Shown here: one piece after another, positions 44,535 through 53,305 of the stretch | Position numbering within the stretch: the first letter of the stretch is position 1 | How the letters are laid out: every line of letters begins with the position of its first letter | From: Paenibacillus sp. PvR098 | GTDB lineage: Bacteria > Bacillota > Bacilli > Paenibacillales > NBRC-103111 | Direction of reading: 5' to 3' | Length of the DNA: 64,000 nucleotides | NCBI RefSeq assembly: GCF_017833255.1 | Contig: NZ_JAFIBU010000001.1 | Location: 1,922,001 to 1,986,000, forward strand | Made by a program: the position numbers and the translations under genes | Notes under the pieces: model-generated | Database searches by the model: none | What the model was told of the DNA's origin: nothing | The model's input: only the letters and a program-made list of their open reading frames with translations

Positions 44535-44885
44535 TCAGCAAACGTGATGTCTTTGACCGGATGTAAATTCATGAGTCCTTGCTTTTAACTGCTCTTCCGT
44601 GAATACCTCTTTGTCCACCAAAACCTTCTCAAAGGCATGGACCCAATGCTGGTAATAAGCAGTGACCACATCCGTTTCCGGGTTTTGACGCTCGGCCTCC
44701 CCAATCTCCCGGACAAATTGTCCGTTAAACACCTTCCACGGATAAAACCCTTTCTCTAATAAAAGCACCGCCATGGCAAAAATTCGGCCTTCCCAAGGGG
44801 TTTTAAAAATGAGCTCCCCGTTCTCCCGGGGCAAATTCGCAGATTCTTGTATATAGTTCATTAAAACTTTAGAATCTTCATCCAT
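44535..44885 (-). CDS. Nitrile hydratase accessory protein
   Basis: A 116-residue protein of the nitrile hydratase activator/beta N-terminal family, with FKTPWEGRIFAMAVLLLEKG and YYQHWVHAFEKVLVDKEVFTEEQL, the same pattern as the beta subunit N-terminus. Such proteins deliver cobalt or help alpha-subunit maturation. AGGAGGAG precedes the ATG. It lies 17 bp after the alpha gene. Confidence 0.88.
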   Translation of the reverse strand: MDEDSKVLMNYIQESANLPRENGELIFKTPWEGRIFAMAVLLLEKGFYPWKVFNGQFVREIGEAERQNPETDVVTAYYQHWVHAFEKVLVDKEVFTEEQLKARTHEFTSGQRHHVC

Positions 44886-44902
44886 AGGTATGCTCCTCCT
44901 CG

Positions 44903-45538
44903 TTAGTTAGCAGCCCTTACTTTGGCTACGCCGATCATCGCATCCCGTGTGATTATAGCTGTCAATTCTTCCTCCGTCATATGCTCCGTTCCCGGAGGCC
45001 GCTCAGGAAGTATAAGATAACGGACCTCCGCATTGCTGTCCACGACACGGATTTCTACCGAATCCTCCAATTCCACGCCAAATTCCTGGAGCACGCTTCG
45101 AGGATCGATCACCACTCTAGAGCGATAAGCTGTGCTCTTATACCATGTAGGAGGCAAGCCCAGCAAAGCCCATGGATAACAAGAACAAAGTGTACATACC
45201 ACCACATGATGAATGCCGGGCGTGTTCTCCAAAACAACCAAATCGCTTTGCATATTTTTCAAGCCAAGCTCGGTAAACGCAAGATTCCCATTTTCCAGGA
45301 TCTTTTGTTTAAATTCCGGATCAACCCAGGCCCTCGCGACCACCTTGGATCCGTTCATCGGACCGATATCCGAAACGAAATAGCGAATCAGCTCATCCAC
45401 TTCTTCCGTTGAAATCAATCCTTTTTCAATAAGAAGAGATTCGATGGCCATGGTCCGCATTTCTTCAAACGATTCCGGCAGCTTATGAGGATGGTTATGA
45501 TCATGATGGTGATGGTGATGATCTTCATTGTTTTTCAT
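44903..45538 (-). CDS. nthA: Nitrile hydratase alpha subunit, cobalt type
   Basis: A 211-residue alpha subunit that binds the catalytic metal. The claw motif is VCTLCSCYPW (C115, C118, S119, C120); threonine after the first cysteine is typical of cobalt-type enzymes. The enzyme hydrates nitriles to amides. The N-terminus is unusual: residues 7-18 contain nine histidines, a natural metal-binding tail. The start overlaps the beta gene end by 14 bp and has GGGGAGG upstream. Related thiocyanate hydrolase gamma subunits share this fold, so the substrate is not certain. Confidence 0.93.
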   Translation of the reverse strand: MKNNEDHHHHHHDHNHPHKLPESFEEMRTMAIESLLIEKGLISTEEVDELIRYFVSDIGPMNGSKVVARAWVDPEFKQKILENGNLAFTELGLKNMQSDLVVLENTPGIHHVVVCTLCSCYPWALLGLPPTWYKSTAYRSRVVIDPRSVLQEFGVELEDSVEIRVVDSNAEVRYLILPERPPGTEHMTEEELTAIITRDAMIGVAKVRAAN

Positions 45539-46241
45539 CTCGCGTTCCTCCCCATTCCAAATAATCCTCCCACATTTCGATCAGCAATTTATCGTTAGGA
45601 GAAGCATCTTCTCCCCATATGTCTTGTGCGTTGAAGCGAACCTGGTAGACCGGCTGATACACGTCGATTCCCTCATGAACTCTGACGTCCGGCAAAAAAT
45701 AATTGCCATGAATAGCTTCAACCACTCCCACTTTACCTCGAATATAACGGGGAACGCGGGTATGGCCCAAGGGAGACATTTCCTTTACCCTCACCACGGA
45801 ACCCGGTGAAAATATAGGCTGAATCGGTTCATTTTTCTGCCTTACGCTCCTAGTGACCTGAATCACTTTTCTTCTCTGAACCGAAGGCAGCATGGGCTGC
45901 ACTTTACGGTAGGGCTGTAAGTGAGAAGTAAATTGAACAGGAGAGATTTGCGTTATTTTATCCGCAATCTCCTCTTCCGTTAGGACGCCCTTCTCCATTA
46001 ATAGAGCTTCCAATCTTAACAACCACGTCTGATAATAAGAAGAACCCAGATAAAATACGGGATGCATTCGCTCGCTGGCATGCCGGCCTTCATCAAGATT
46101 GTAGATCCGGCATTTTTTGATGACAAGCGTGGTAATCGCCCTCATTCTTGCTTCCCACGGTTCATGAAAGACCGGTTCGTTCTCTTCCCTTTCTATGGGG
46201 CCAAAGCTGTCCGTTCCGCCCACATCATGCATACCGTTCAT
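45525..46241 (-). CDS. nthB: Nitrile hydratase beta subunit
   Basis: A 238-residue beta subunit. It opens with NGMHDVGGTDSFGPI, the family signature, then EPWEARMRAITTLV and YYQTWLLRLEALLMEKG. The C-terminal SH3-like barrel has FSPGSVVRVKEM, RYIRGKVGVVEA and YQVRFNAQDIWGEDA. It forms the heterodimer with the alpha subunit encoded next. GGGAG precedes the ATG. The beta-alpha-activator order is typical of cobalt-type operons. Confidence 0.94.
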   Translation of the reverse strand: MNGMHDVGGTDSFGPIEREENEPVFHEPWEARMRAITTLVIKKCRIYNLDEGRHASERMHPVFYLGSSYYQTWLLRLEALLMEKGVLTEEEIADKITQISPVQFTSHLQPYRKVQPMLPSVQRRKVIQVTRSVRQKNEPIQPIFSPGSVVRVKEMSPLGHTRVPRYIRGKVGVVEAIHGNYFLPDVRVHEGIDVYQPVYQVRFNAQDIWGEDASPNDKLLIEMWEDYLEWGGTRDEKQ

Positions 46242-46275
46242 GTTCCAGCTCCCTTACTTCAATTTAAACCTCCGC

Positions 46276-47223
46276 TTATTCAGCAACTATAGGCTCACTT
46301 GCCATGACTTTTCCAATTAATTCTCGGATATCACTAATGTGATATGTACGCATATAAGCTTTGATGTCCTCTAGCGTATCCGTCAACGCTGTTGGATTCA
46401 CAAAACTGGCGGTTCCAATCTGAACAGCAGTAGCTCCTGCGAGGATCATTTCTATCGCATCTTCCCCGTTCATTACACCACCGCAGCCTATGATGGGCAA
46501 GCTCGATGCTTGGCGGACCTGATAAATCATCCGAATAATGATCGGCTTAACGGCAGGACCTGACAAGCCTCCCATCACATTACCGATTTTAGGTTTGCGA
46601 GTATGGATGTCGATGGCCATAGCTAAGACGGTATTCGCTATATTTAAGCCGTCGGCCCCGCCCTCTTCAGCCGCCACGGCGATCTCTTGGATGCTTGTCA
46701 CGTTAGGCGATAGCTTGGCGATCAGCGGTTTGTCCGTCACTTCTCTCACCTTACGCAGCAAATTACGTGTAGTTTCCGGGTCTAAACCAAAAGCCAAACC
46801 ATTTCCTTTCAGGTTCGGACAGGAAATATTCAGCTCAAGAGCCGCAACTTCTTCCAATGACCCGATGATCTCAGCCATTTCGGCAAATTCATCGATAGAG
46901 TCCGCCGATATACTGGATATCAATGGAACATGGTACTTCTTATAGTAGGGAATTGTTTTTTTTAAGTAATAGTCAATGCCTTTGCTTTGAATGCCAATGG
47001 AATTGATCATACCCGCTGTCACTTCACATACCCGTGGAGTCCTATTTCCTTTACGCGGATATTTGGTAATACTTTTGGGAACTACGGCAGCCAATTGATC
47101 AAAATCGATCACCTGATCCATATCTTCTCCAAAAGCACCGGATGCCGGCATGATCGGGTTGGGCAGCTTGAGACTTCCAATGCTGACTTCCAAATTGATT
47201 TCATCTTTCGCAGACTGATTCAT
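46276..47223 (-). CDS. pyrD: Dihydroorotate dehydrogenase B-like catalytic subunit
   Basis: A 315-residue class 1B dihydroorotate dehydrogenase-like FMN protein: PIMPASGAFG, LELNISCPNLKG with the catalytic Cys, LIAKLSPNV, GCGGVMNGEDA and AVQIGTASF. Its start overlaps the PyrK-like gene (ATGA), as in pyrKD operons. Normal pyr genes are absent nearby, and the neighbours are hydrolases, importers and PucR. It may therefore work in reverse, reducing orotate or a related pyrimidine for breakdown. Confidence 0.9.
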   Translation of the reverse strand: MNQSAKDEINLEVSIGSLKLPNPIMPASGAFGEDMDQVIDFDQLAAVVPKSITKYPRKGNRTPRVCEVTAGMINSIGIQSKGIDYYLKKTIPYYKKYHVPLISSISADSIDEFAEMAEIIGSLEEVAALELNISCPNLKGNGLAFGLDPETTRNLLRKVREVTDKPLIAKLSPNVTSIQEIAVAAEEGGADGLNIANTVLAMAIDIHTRKPKIGNVMGGLSGPAVKPIIIRMIYQVRQASSLPIIGCGGVMNGEDAIEMILAGATAVQIGTASFVNPTALTDTLEDIKAYMRTYHISDIRELIGKVMASEPIVAE

Positions 47224-48008
47224 GTCAACACCACCTTACCCAAAGAAAAAACGGGCCCTTCCCTGCATATCCTTACCGTATGGATCGAACCGTCGGATTC
47301 ATGGATATCGCAAACGCAAGCATAGCATACGCCCATGGCGCACCCCATATTTTCCTCCAAGGCCACTTCAGCGAAAATTCCTCTTTCCTTGGTCATTTCC
47401 TGCATCAACATAGAAAGCCGTTGGGAGCCGCAAGTGTAGGCCGCCTGGATATCATGCTCACGGAATATTTGTTCCAGAAGCTGGCGAACATGCGGAACGT
47501 CGCTATTTCCGTCCTCTTCCGTTACTGTATAAACTTCCGTTCCGCAGCTCTGAAGCGATTCGGCCGCAAGCAAATCATCCTTTGTCCTTGCGCTGATAAC
47601 AGCAATACTGCCCATTTGGCGCTCCGATGCTTTTTGAGCTAGCGCTGCAAGCGTGGCAACTCCCACACCCCGCGCAAGCATCAAGATTTTGCCGCCGTTT
47701 TCCTTCAAGGTGAACCCAACGCCCAGTGGGCCGAACACATCTACGGTATCGCCCGACTTGAATTGGCTCAATCGCTGTGTGCCGATTCCTTTAACCAAAT
47801 ATAAAAATTCTATCGTTTGTTGACGCGGATTGATTTTATATATGCTAAACGGGCGGCGCAGCAAAGGATAGGATTCATCAGCACAGCGAATATTGAAAAA
47901 CTGACCCGGTTCTACGTCCTCCTGAAGCCCCGATGCATCCACAATCATATGCCAATACCGGTGGCTGACCTGCTGATTGGATACCACTTGTAGTTTTGCC
48001 ACTTTCAT
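47220..48008 (-). CDS. pyrK: PyrK-like electron transfer subunit
   Basis: A 262-residue iron-sulphur flavoprotein. It has the FAD-binding RRPFSIYKIN and GIGTQRLSQFKSGD segments, an NAD-binding domain with LARGVGVATLAALAQKA, and a C-terminal 2Fe-2S cluster (ENMGCAMGVCYACVC...CREGPVF). It passes electrons between NAD(H) and the PyrD-like subunit. The ATG at 48008 has AGGAGC upstream. It starts a leftward operon behind the conserved 58-bp block at 48098-48155. Confidence 0.9.
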   Translation of the reverse strand: MKVAKLQVVSNQQVSHRYWHMIVDASGLQEDVEPGQFFNIRCADESYPLLRRPFSIYKINPRQQTIEFLYLVKGIGTQRLSQFKSGDTVDVFGPLGVGFTLKENGGKILMLARGVGVATLAALAQKASERQMGSIAVISARTKDDLLAAESLQSCGTEVYTVTEEDGNSDVPHVRQLLEQIFREHDIQAAYTCGSQRLSMLMQEMTKERGIFAEVALEENMGCAMGVCYACVCDIHESDGSIHTVRICREGPVFSLGKVVLT

Positions 48009-48097
48009 CACAATTGCTCCTGTCCGCTTTTGTTTGACTGGATTCCGGCTTTAACATACCGGAGATCCATTTTTTTATCATTATACTGAACCAAAAC

Positions 48098-48155
48098 AGA
48101 GCAGTCGTTGTGCAAAAGGCTAAAAGAAATAACGTCTTTTTGTCTGAACGGATAA
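48098..48155 (-). promoter_or_regulatory. 58-bp conserved upstream block, copy 1 (before pyrK-like operon)
   Basis: This segment aligns with 56868-56926 over its whole length with one gap. Shared parts include TCGTTGTG near one end and CGGATAA at the other. Both copies lie upstream of leftward catabolic genes. A PucR-type regulator site is a reasonable guess. Confidence 0.6.
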
Positions 48156-48242
48156 GCAGCTCCGTTGAGAGAAAAACCCCTTCGTTCCGGTCTGTCAATC
48201 AGAGAACGTAAACGTCGGGGTTATCGATTGTTCGTTAATAAT

Positions 48243-49007
48243 CTAAATTAAAATATCCTGATATTTGCGGGCATAAAAATCCCAGGCGGTATCGTAGTAT
48301 TCCTTGTCTTTCGTTCCTTCGCTAAACTGCCCTTCCGTGTAATTCACCGGGATAGGTCTAGGGGTCCCAACTTGATGCGCCATCAATTGCATCTTCGCTG
48401 TCGTTTCCAAAGCCAATGTGTTTAATGCCGCCCGCTCGATGGTGCTGCCCACGATCGTCGCGCCATGGGAGCGCAGCATTACAGCTACCGAATTACCCAT
48501 TGTAACAGCCATTGCGGCTGCTTTCTCCGGTGTATCCACTTGTCCGCTGTAATCATGAAGCGGAACCTCCGGAGCAAAAATGGTTCCCAAATGATTCACC
48601 GGAATAATCGGTACTCCGGAAATAGTAAAGCTGGTGGCTACCATCGGATGGCAATGAACAATAGCTTCTACTTCAGGACGGCGTCTATATACCTCAGTAT
48701 GGATAAAACGTTCTCCTGGCGCCTCTACTTCTCCTGGCAGGGTTTCTCCATCTATATCCATAGTAACAATATCATCGACCGTGATATCAAACAGGTTTTT
48801 CCCTTTCTCATGAAGATGCCCTAGAATAAGGAATTTATCTGTACCTGGAATACGGCAGCTCATATGTCCGTAAGTTAATTCAAAAACACCTTCATGATTT
48901 AAGATTTTAAGACAATTAACAAGTCTGGTTTTCATCAATAGTATCTGCTCGTTTGCTGAATCATTAGAATGGTTCATGGATAATCCCTCACTATTTTTAG
49001 TTTGCAT
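48243..49007 (-). CDS. Class II aldolase/adducin family protein
   Basis: A 254-residue protein of the fuculose-phosphate aldolase fold. Zinc ligands appear as IVHCHPMVATS and the late RSHGATIVGST histidine; the acid in EAPGERFIHTEVYRRRP precedes them. Members act as aldolases or decarboxylases, including decarboxylases of hydroxylated aromatic acids. It may process a product of the catabolic island. Its start overlaps the ABC ATPase stop (TAATG); an ATG ten codons inside has GAGGG upstream and is also possible. Confidence 0.88.
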   Translation of the reverse strand: MQTKNSEGLSMNHSNDSANEQILLMKTRLVNCLKILNHEGVFELTYGHMSCRIPGTDKFLILGHLHEKGKNLFDITVDDIVTMDIDGETLPGEVEAPGERFIHTEVYRRRPEVEAIVHCHPMVATSFTISGVPIIPVNHLGTIFAPEVPLHDYSGQVDTPEKAAAMAVTMGNSVAVMLRSHGATIVGSTIERAALNTLALETTAKMQLMAHQVGTPRPIPVNYTEGQFSEGTKDKEYYDTAWDFYARKYQDILI

Positions 49008-49804
49008 TACATTTCCTTCAAAATGCCTTGAGATTTGAATTCACCGCGAATTTCATGAACGTACTCCATAAACCTGGTATTGGACCGGGTATCCATCGAC
49101 CGGGGTCTGGGCAGATCGATGGAAATATCGCGGACCACTTTTCCAGGACGGGAGGACATCACCAATACACGATCGGATAAGAAGACGGCTTCCTCGATGC
49201 TGTGTGTAATAAACAATACGGTAAACTTGTACTTGTCGTAAATTTTAAGCAAATCCAGCATCATTTGTTCCCGCGTAAGAGCATCCAGAGCGCCAAAGGG
49301 TTCATCCATCATCAGCAAAGACGGATTTTGAATGAGCCCCCGGCAAATCGCTACGCGCTGTTTCATCCCGCCTGATAATTCGGACGGATATTTGTCGCCG
49401 AAGCCTTCCAGGCCGACCATTTTCAGTAGTTCTTCCGCGATTTTTCGATTAGGCTGTTTATCTTTGCGGTCAAACCAGGTTGAATTCTGAATTTCAGAGG
49501 GCAGCAATATGTTCCCAAGAATCGTCCGCCACTCTAACAGTAAATCCTTTTGAAACACGATCGCATTTTCGTCCTGCGGCTCATGGGTTACCTTGCCGTT
49601 CACCTCGACGGTACCTACCGTAGGTTGATCAAGACCGGCAATCAGGTTCATCAATGTACTTTTACCGCATCCGCTCGGCCCAACAACAGATACGAACGAA
49701 GATGGCTCAATGGACAAATTTACCCGGTTTAACGCCAATACCGGTCCGCTTCGTGTTTGAAACGTTTTTTCCACATCTTTGATTACTATTTTCTTTCCCC
49801 TCAT
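49007..49804 (-). CDS. ABC importer ATPase (SsuB/TauB/NitT type)
   Basis: A 265-residue ATPase with Walker A GPSGCGKST, signature LSGGMKQR, Walker B LLMMDEPFGALD and the switch His in FITHSIEEA. It drives import through the overlapping permease. Family relatives carry sulphonates, nitrate, taurine or pyrimidine precursors. The TAATG overlap with the permease shows tight coupling. Confidence 0.94.
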   Translation of the reverse strand: MRGKKIVIKDVEKTFQTRSGPVLALNRVNLSIEPSSFVSVVGPSGCGKSTLMNLIAGLDQPTVGTVEVNGKVTHEPQDENAIVFQKDLLLEWRTILGNILLPSEIQNSTWFDRKDKQPNRKIAEELLKMVGLEGFGDKYPSELSGGMKQRVAICRGLIQNPSLLMMDEPFGALDALTREQMMLDLLKIYDKYKFTVLFITHSIEEAVFLSDRVLVMSSRPGKVVRDISIDLPRPRSMDTRSNTRFMEYVHEIRGEFKSQGILKEM

Positions 49805-50574
49805 TACGCTTCCTCCTTACGCGTTGCACGGTACCAAGGCATGGACAACCGTTCAATCCAGCCGATGATGGAAAACAACCCGATCCCGATGAACGCCAGG
49901 GTGAATATAACGCAAAACTCCATGGTCACATCCAGTTGAGAATGAGCAGTCAGCTGCAGATAACCCAGACCCTTCTGGGAAGAAACAAATTCTGCGACTA
50001 CGGCCCCAACCACAGCCAGCGTGATGCCGACCTTGAGTCCTCCAAATATGCTCGGGAGGGCCTTGGGAAGCCTGAAGTAAATGAAGGTTTGCATCTTGTT
50101 AGCCCGAAGCGATTTGGCCAAATGGAACATATCCTTTTCCATCGACTGCAAACCGACCACCGTGTTGATGACAATCGGGAAGAATGAAATCATGAATGCG
50201 ATCAATACTTTGGTGAGCATCCCGAATCCGAACCAAATAATGAGCAAAGGTGCGAATGAAATCATAGGCACACAGTGAATACCAATCAAAATCGGGAAAA
50301 CGGAATTAGAAAAATACTTTGAATACACAATCAGAATTGCGATCGGAATACCGATGAACACAGACATCGTGAATCCGAGCAACACTTCGCTGAGAGTGAT
50401 TCCGCTGTGACTTACGATGACGGACCAATCCTGGATGAATCTCTCAACGATATTCATCGGGGTCGGCATTAAATACTCTGGAACTTGTAAAATACGACAG
50501 GCGACTTCCCATACCGCAAACAACCCCAGCAATGTTAATGTTATGGATGTCGTGCGGGATACGTAATTCCTCAA
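49804..50574 (-). CDS. ABC importer permease (SsuC/TauC type)
   Basis: A 256-residue permease with six membrane helices. The EAA loop reads LRANKMQTFIYFRLPKALPSIFGGLKVGI. It starts at a TTG with GAGGAGG upstream. Operon with the ATPase and binding protein. Confidence 0.93.
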   Translation of the reverse strand: MRNYVSRTTSITLTLLGLFAVWEVACRILQVPEYLMPTPMNIVERFIQDWSVIVSHSGITLSEVLLGFTMSVFIGIPIAILIVYSKYFSNSVFPILIGIHCVPMISFAPLLIIWFGFGMLTKVLIAFMISFFPIVINTVVGLQSMEKDMFHLAKSLRANKMQTFIYFRLPKALPSIFGGLKVGITLAVVGAVVAEFVSSQKGLGYLQLTAHSQLDVTMEFCVIFTLAFIGIGLFSIIGWIERLSMPWYRATRKEEA

Positions 50575-50609
50575 ACGGGTTCCTCCTCTAAAGCCTATCT
50601 GGTTGAGTG

Positions 50610-51692
50610 CTATTGCGGCATGAATTCATTAGTGAAATAGTCATTTCCGGGCAGCTTATTCTTAATCAAATCACTTTCCAACAAACGGGTTGCCGTTTGC
50701 TCAATACTTTCCGGATCGATCCAGCCGTATGGCTTATCCTTAATTGCCGCCAGCTCGGCCGTACGCTTGATTTGTTCGATGACCAGTTCTTCATTTGCCG
50801 TATCGGGGAACAGCTTTTTCGTGATGGCCGCAGCTTCTTCCGGATGCTCAAATGTATATTTGAACCCTTCGTTCAAGGCAGCCAAGAACCGTTTGGTCGT
50901 ATTCGGGTTCTCTTCCAAGAATTTATTATTGGCAATGAGCGTTAAACTCGCAATGTTGAATCCAAAATCAGCAATATACATCGGCACTAGCTTCGTTCCT
51001 AATCTTTGTTCAAATAACGGGTACTCATTGTTCGAAAAGACAGCTACAGCATCAACATCCTTATTAAGGAAAGTCGTATTGCGGGCTCCGGTTTCCAATT
51101 TAATCAGCTCAACCTTACTGGTATCTACGCCATTGGCATTCATAAACTTCTCGTAGATGTGCGTAAATGTCGAATCCGTTGAAGCGGCAAGCTTTTTGCC
51201 TTCTAAATCTTTGGGCGAATTCACCGGGTTATCGGGATACGAAAGCACCGCTATTGGCGAACGCGATGCGTATGAAGCAATCATTTTTACCGGCATCGAT
51301 TTATCTATGCCTTGCAAAGGCTCGACGGTTGATGTGACTCCGATATCGTCCTTGTTTTGAGCGATCACCTGCAGGGTTTGTACCGAGCCGCTTCCTTCCA
51401 ATACATCGACGTCAAGTCCGTATTTCTCAAAAATGCCTTTTTCTTGCGTTACGAAGAATGGCGCATAATCACCTTTAAACTTCCAGTTCAGCCTTAGGGT
51501 GATTTCTTTCTTTTCTGCCGGAGGCAAGCTGTCGCCCACCGTTCCTGCTGGCTTAGCCGTTGAATCCGCCGCACCCTGTTGAGCTCCGTCCGTATTTGGC
51601 GTTGTTGCCGAATTTCCGCTTTGACCACAGCCCGCCAAAATAACGGTGAAGATCATGACCATCATCATCAAAAATTTACTCGTTTTTCTCAT
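50610..51692 (-). CDS. ABC importer binding lipoprotein (NMT1/SsuA type)
   Basis: A 360-residue lipoprotein with lipobox LAGC, then a Ser/Thr/Ala-rich linker and the NMT1/THI5-like fold (LNWKFKGDYAPFFVTQEKGIFEKYGLDVDV). THI5-like proteins often bind pyrimidine compounds or riboflavin precursors. The ATG at 51692 has GGGGAGG 8 nt upstream; the longer frame is spurious. It supplies substrate to the permease encoded after it. Confidence 0.93.
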   Translation of the reverse strand: MRKTSKFLMMMVMIFTVILAGCGQSGNSATTPNTDGAQQGAADSTAKPAGTVGDSLPPAEKKEITLRLNWKFKGDYAPFFVTQEKGIFEKYGLDVDVLEGSGSVQTLQVIAQNKDDIGVTSTVEPLQGIDKSMPVKMIASYASRSPIAVLSYPDNPVNSPKDLEGKKLAASTDSTFTHIYEKFMNANGVDTSKVELIKLETGARNTTFLNKDVDAVAVFSNNEYPLFEQRLGTKLVPMYIADFGFNIASLTLIANNKFLEENPNTTKRFLAALNEGFKYTFEHPEEAAAITKKLFPDTANEELVIEQIKRTAELAAIKDKPYGWIDPESIEQTATRLLESDLIKNKLPGNDYFTNEFMPQ

Positions 51693-51745
51693 CTCGTAAA
51701 CCTCCCCAATGTTAGTTTTATCTAGCAGCATTGGCTAGATCCTAT

Positions 51746-53038
51746 TCAGAGCGATAGCTCGTCATATACTACTTTACCGTTCACCATCGTCATAACCGCT
51801 TTTCCTCTGAGCTTCATCCCGGTAAAAGGAGTATTCTTCGATTTGGAACAAAAAACTTTCGGATCGACAATCCATTCTTTATCCGGGTCCAAGATCGTGA
51901 TGTCGGCGTCGAGTCCTTCTTCCAGTTTCCCCGCAGGCAAACCCATAATTTTCGCAGGACTCGAAGTCAATTTCGCCACGGCCTCCATTAAAGGTAATTT
52001 ACCGTTATGGACTAAATAGGTGAAAGTGAGTCCGACAGCCGTTTCCAATCCGACCATCCCAAACGGCACTTCTTTCAGCGGTCGCGATTTCTCCTCGAGC
52101 GAATGCGGCGCGTGATCCGTAGCTATAACGTCTAAGGTGCCGTCGACAAGCCCCTGAATAACGGCCTCTACGTCCTTCAGAGGTCGAAGCGGAGGGTTAA
52201 CCTTAGCCATCGCTGCGCATAACAGCACTTGTTCGTCAGTTATGGTAAAATGATGCGGCGCTCCTTCTGCAGTTACACGCACTCCTCTAGATTTGGCTTC
52301 CCGTATAAGCTGTACTCCTCTCGCTGTCGAAACGTGCTGGATATGCAGCTTTGCTCCCGTTTCCTCGGCGAACAGAAGATCGCGAGCGATGATCAGCTCT
52401 TCACCCAAAGACGGAATACCGGGATCGTTAATCTGGGCGCTGACCTTTCCTCGATGAATGGAGCCTTGGGTAACCAAATGATGATCCTCACAATGCGAGC
52501 TGATGGGGACATCCAATTCGGCAGCCTTGCAAAAAGCTTTATAAACAAGCTTTGGGTCCATCACCGTTCTTCCGTCATCGGTAAAGGTTACGGCTCCCGC
52601 TTGATATAAGCTTTCCATATCGGTCAATTCTTGTCCCTCGATACCATACGTTATCGCAGCAGACGAATGCACTTTAACGACCCCGTCCTTTAAACCGGTT
52701 TGCAAAACATACTCCAAGGTTTCTACATTATCGATAGCAGGCTTTGTATTTGGCATGCATACTACGGAAGTAAACCCTCCGGCGGCAGCCGATAACGATC
52801 CGGTTTGAATGGTTTCTTTATACTCCAGGCCAGGGTCTCTAAAATGGACATGAATATCTACTAAACCGGGAACGACCAACAAGTCGGTTGCATCAATGAC
52901 AAAATCCGCATCCACTGCGTCTTGGTTACCGATACTGATGACTTTTCCATTCTCAATCAGAACATCAACTTGCCGCATAAAATGGGTATCCGGATTGATG
53001 ACTTTTCCATTCTTAATGTGCGTTTTTAAGACAATCAC
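51746..53038 (-). CDS. pyrC: Dihydroorotase-like cyclic amidohydrolase
   Basis: A 430-residue amidohydrolase. Metal ligands are H63 and H65 (VDIHVHFRDPG), the His in ISSHCEDH, IQHVSTA and the Asp in ATDHAPH. The sequence fits class I dihydroorotase (PyrC) better than allantoinase or hydantoinase. In a catabolic setting it would open dihydroorotate to N-carbamoyl-aspartate. GTG start with AAAGGAGAGGG upstream. It lies at the head of the ABC importer operon. Confidence 0.92.
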   Translation of the reverse strand: MIVLKTHIKNGKVINPDTHFMRQVDVLIENGKVISIGNQDAVDADFVIDATDLLVVPGLVDIHVHFRDPGLEYKETIQTGSLSAAAGGFTSVVCMPNTKPAIDNVETLEYVLQTGLKDGVVKVHSSAAITYGIEGQELTDMESLYQAGAVTFTDDGRTVMDPKLVYKAFCKAAELDVPISSHCEDHHLVTQGSIHRGKVSAQINDPGIPSLGEELIIARDLLFAEETGAKLHIQHVSTARGVQLIREAKSRGVRVTAEGAPHHFTITDEQVLLCAAMAKVNPPLRPLKDVEAVIQGLVDGTLDVIATDHAPHSLEEKSRPLKEVPFGMVGLETAVGLTFTYLVHNGKLPLMEAVAKLTSSPAKIMGLPAGKLEEGLDADITILDPDKEWIVDPKVFCSKSKNTPFTGMKLRGKAVMTMVNGKVVYDELSL

Positions 53039-53305
53039 TCCCTCTCCTTTATTGTTCCGCCAAGCCGTCTTTCATGTTATGTTACTTCACTTGTGTGATG
53101 TTAACTTACATATATCTTATTTGAATCTCAAACCTTTTTCATTGTTCATTTAACAAATATCCGAGTGATTTCGTTGTCCGTTTCAACAATTGACTTCATC
53201 ATATGGATATCCTGTTTAGATCAATGGACAATAAAGTTTGGAATCCTACCCATTTTTTTCTTGTTGATGTCATGTTTTCTCCAAATAGGGTATGGAAGAA
53301 GCATT

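Noticed and set aside
46276..53038. PyrC, PyrK and PyrD-like genes as part of the de novo pyrimidine operon
   Set aside because: carA/B, pyrB, pyrE, pyrF and the pyrR-type attenuator are missing, the genes are spread among importers and hydrolases, and a PucR regulator is in the middle.
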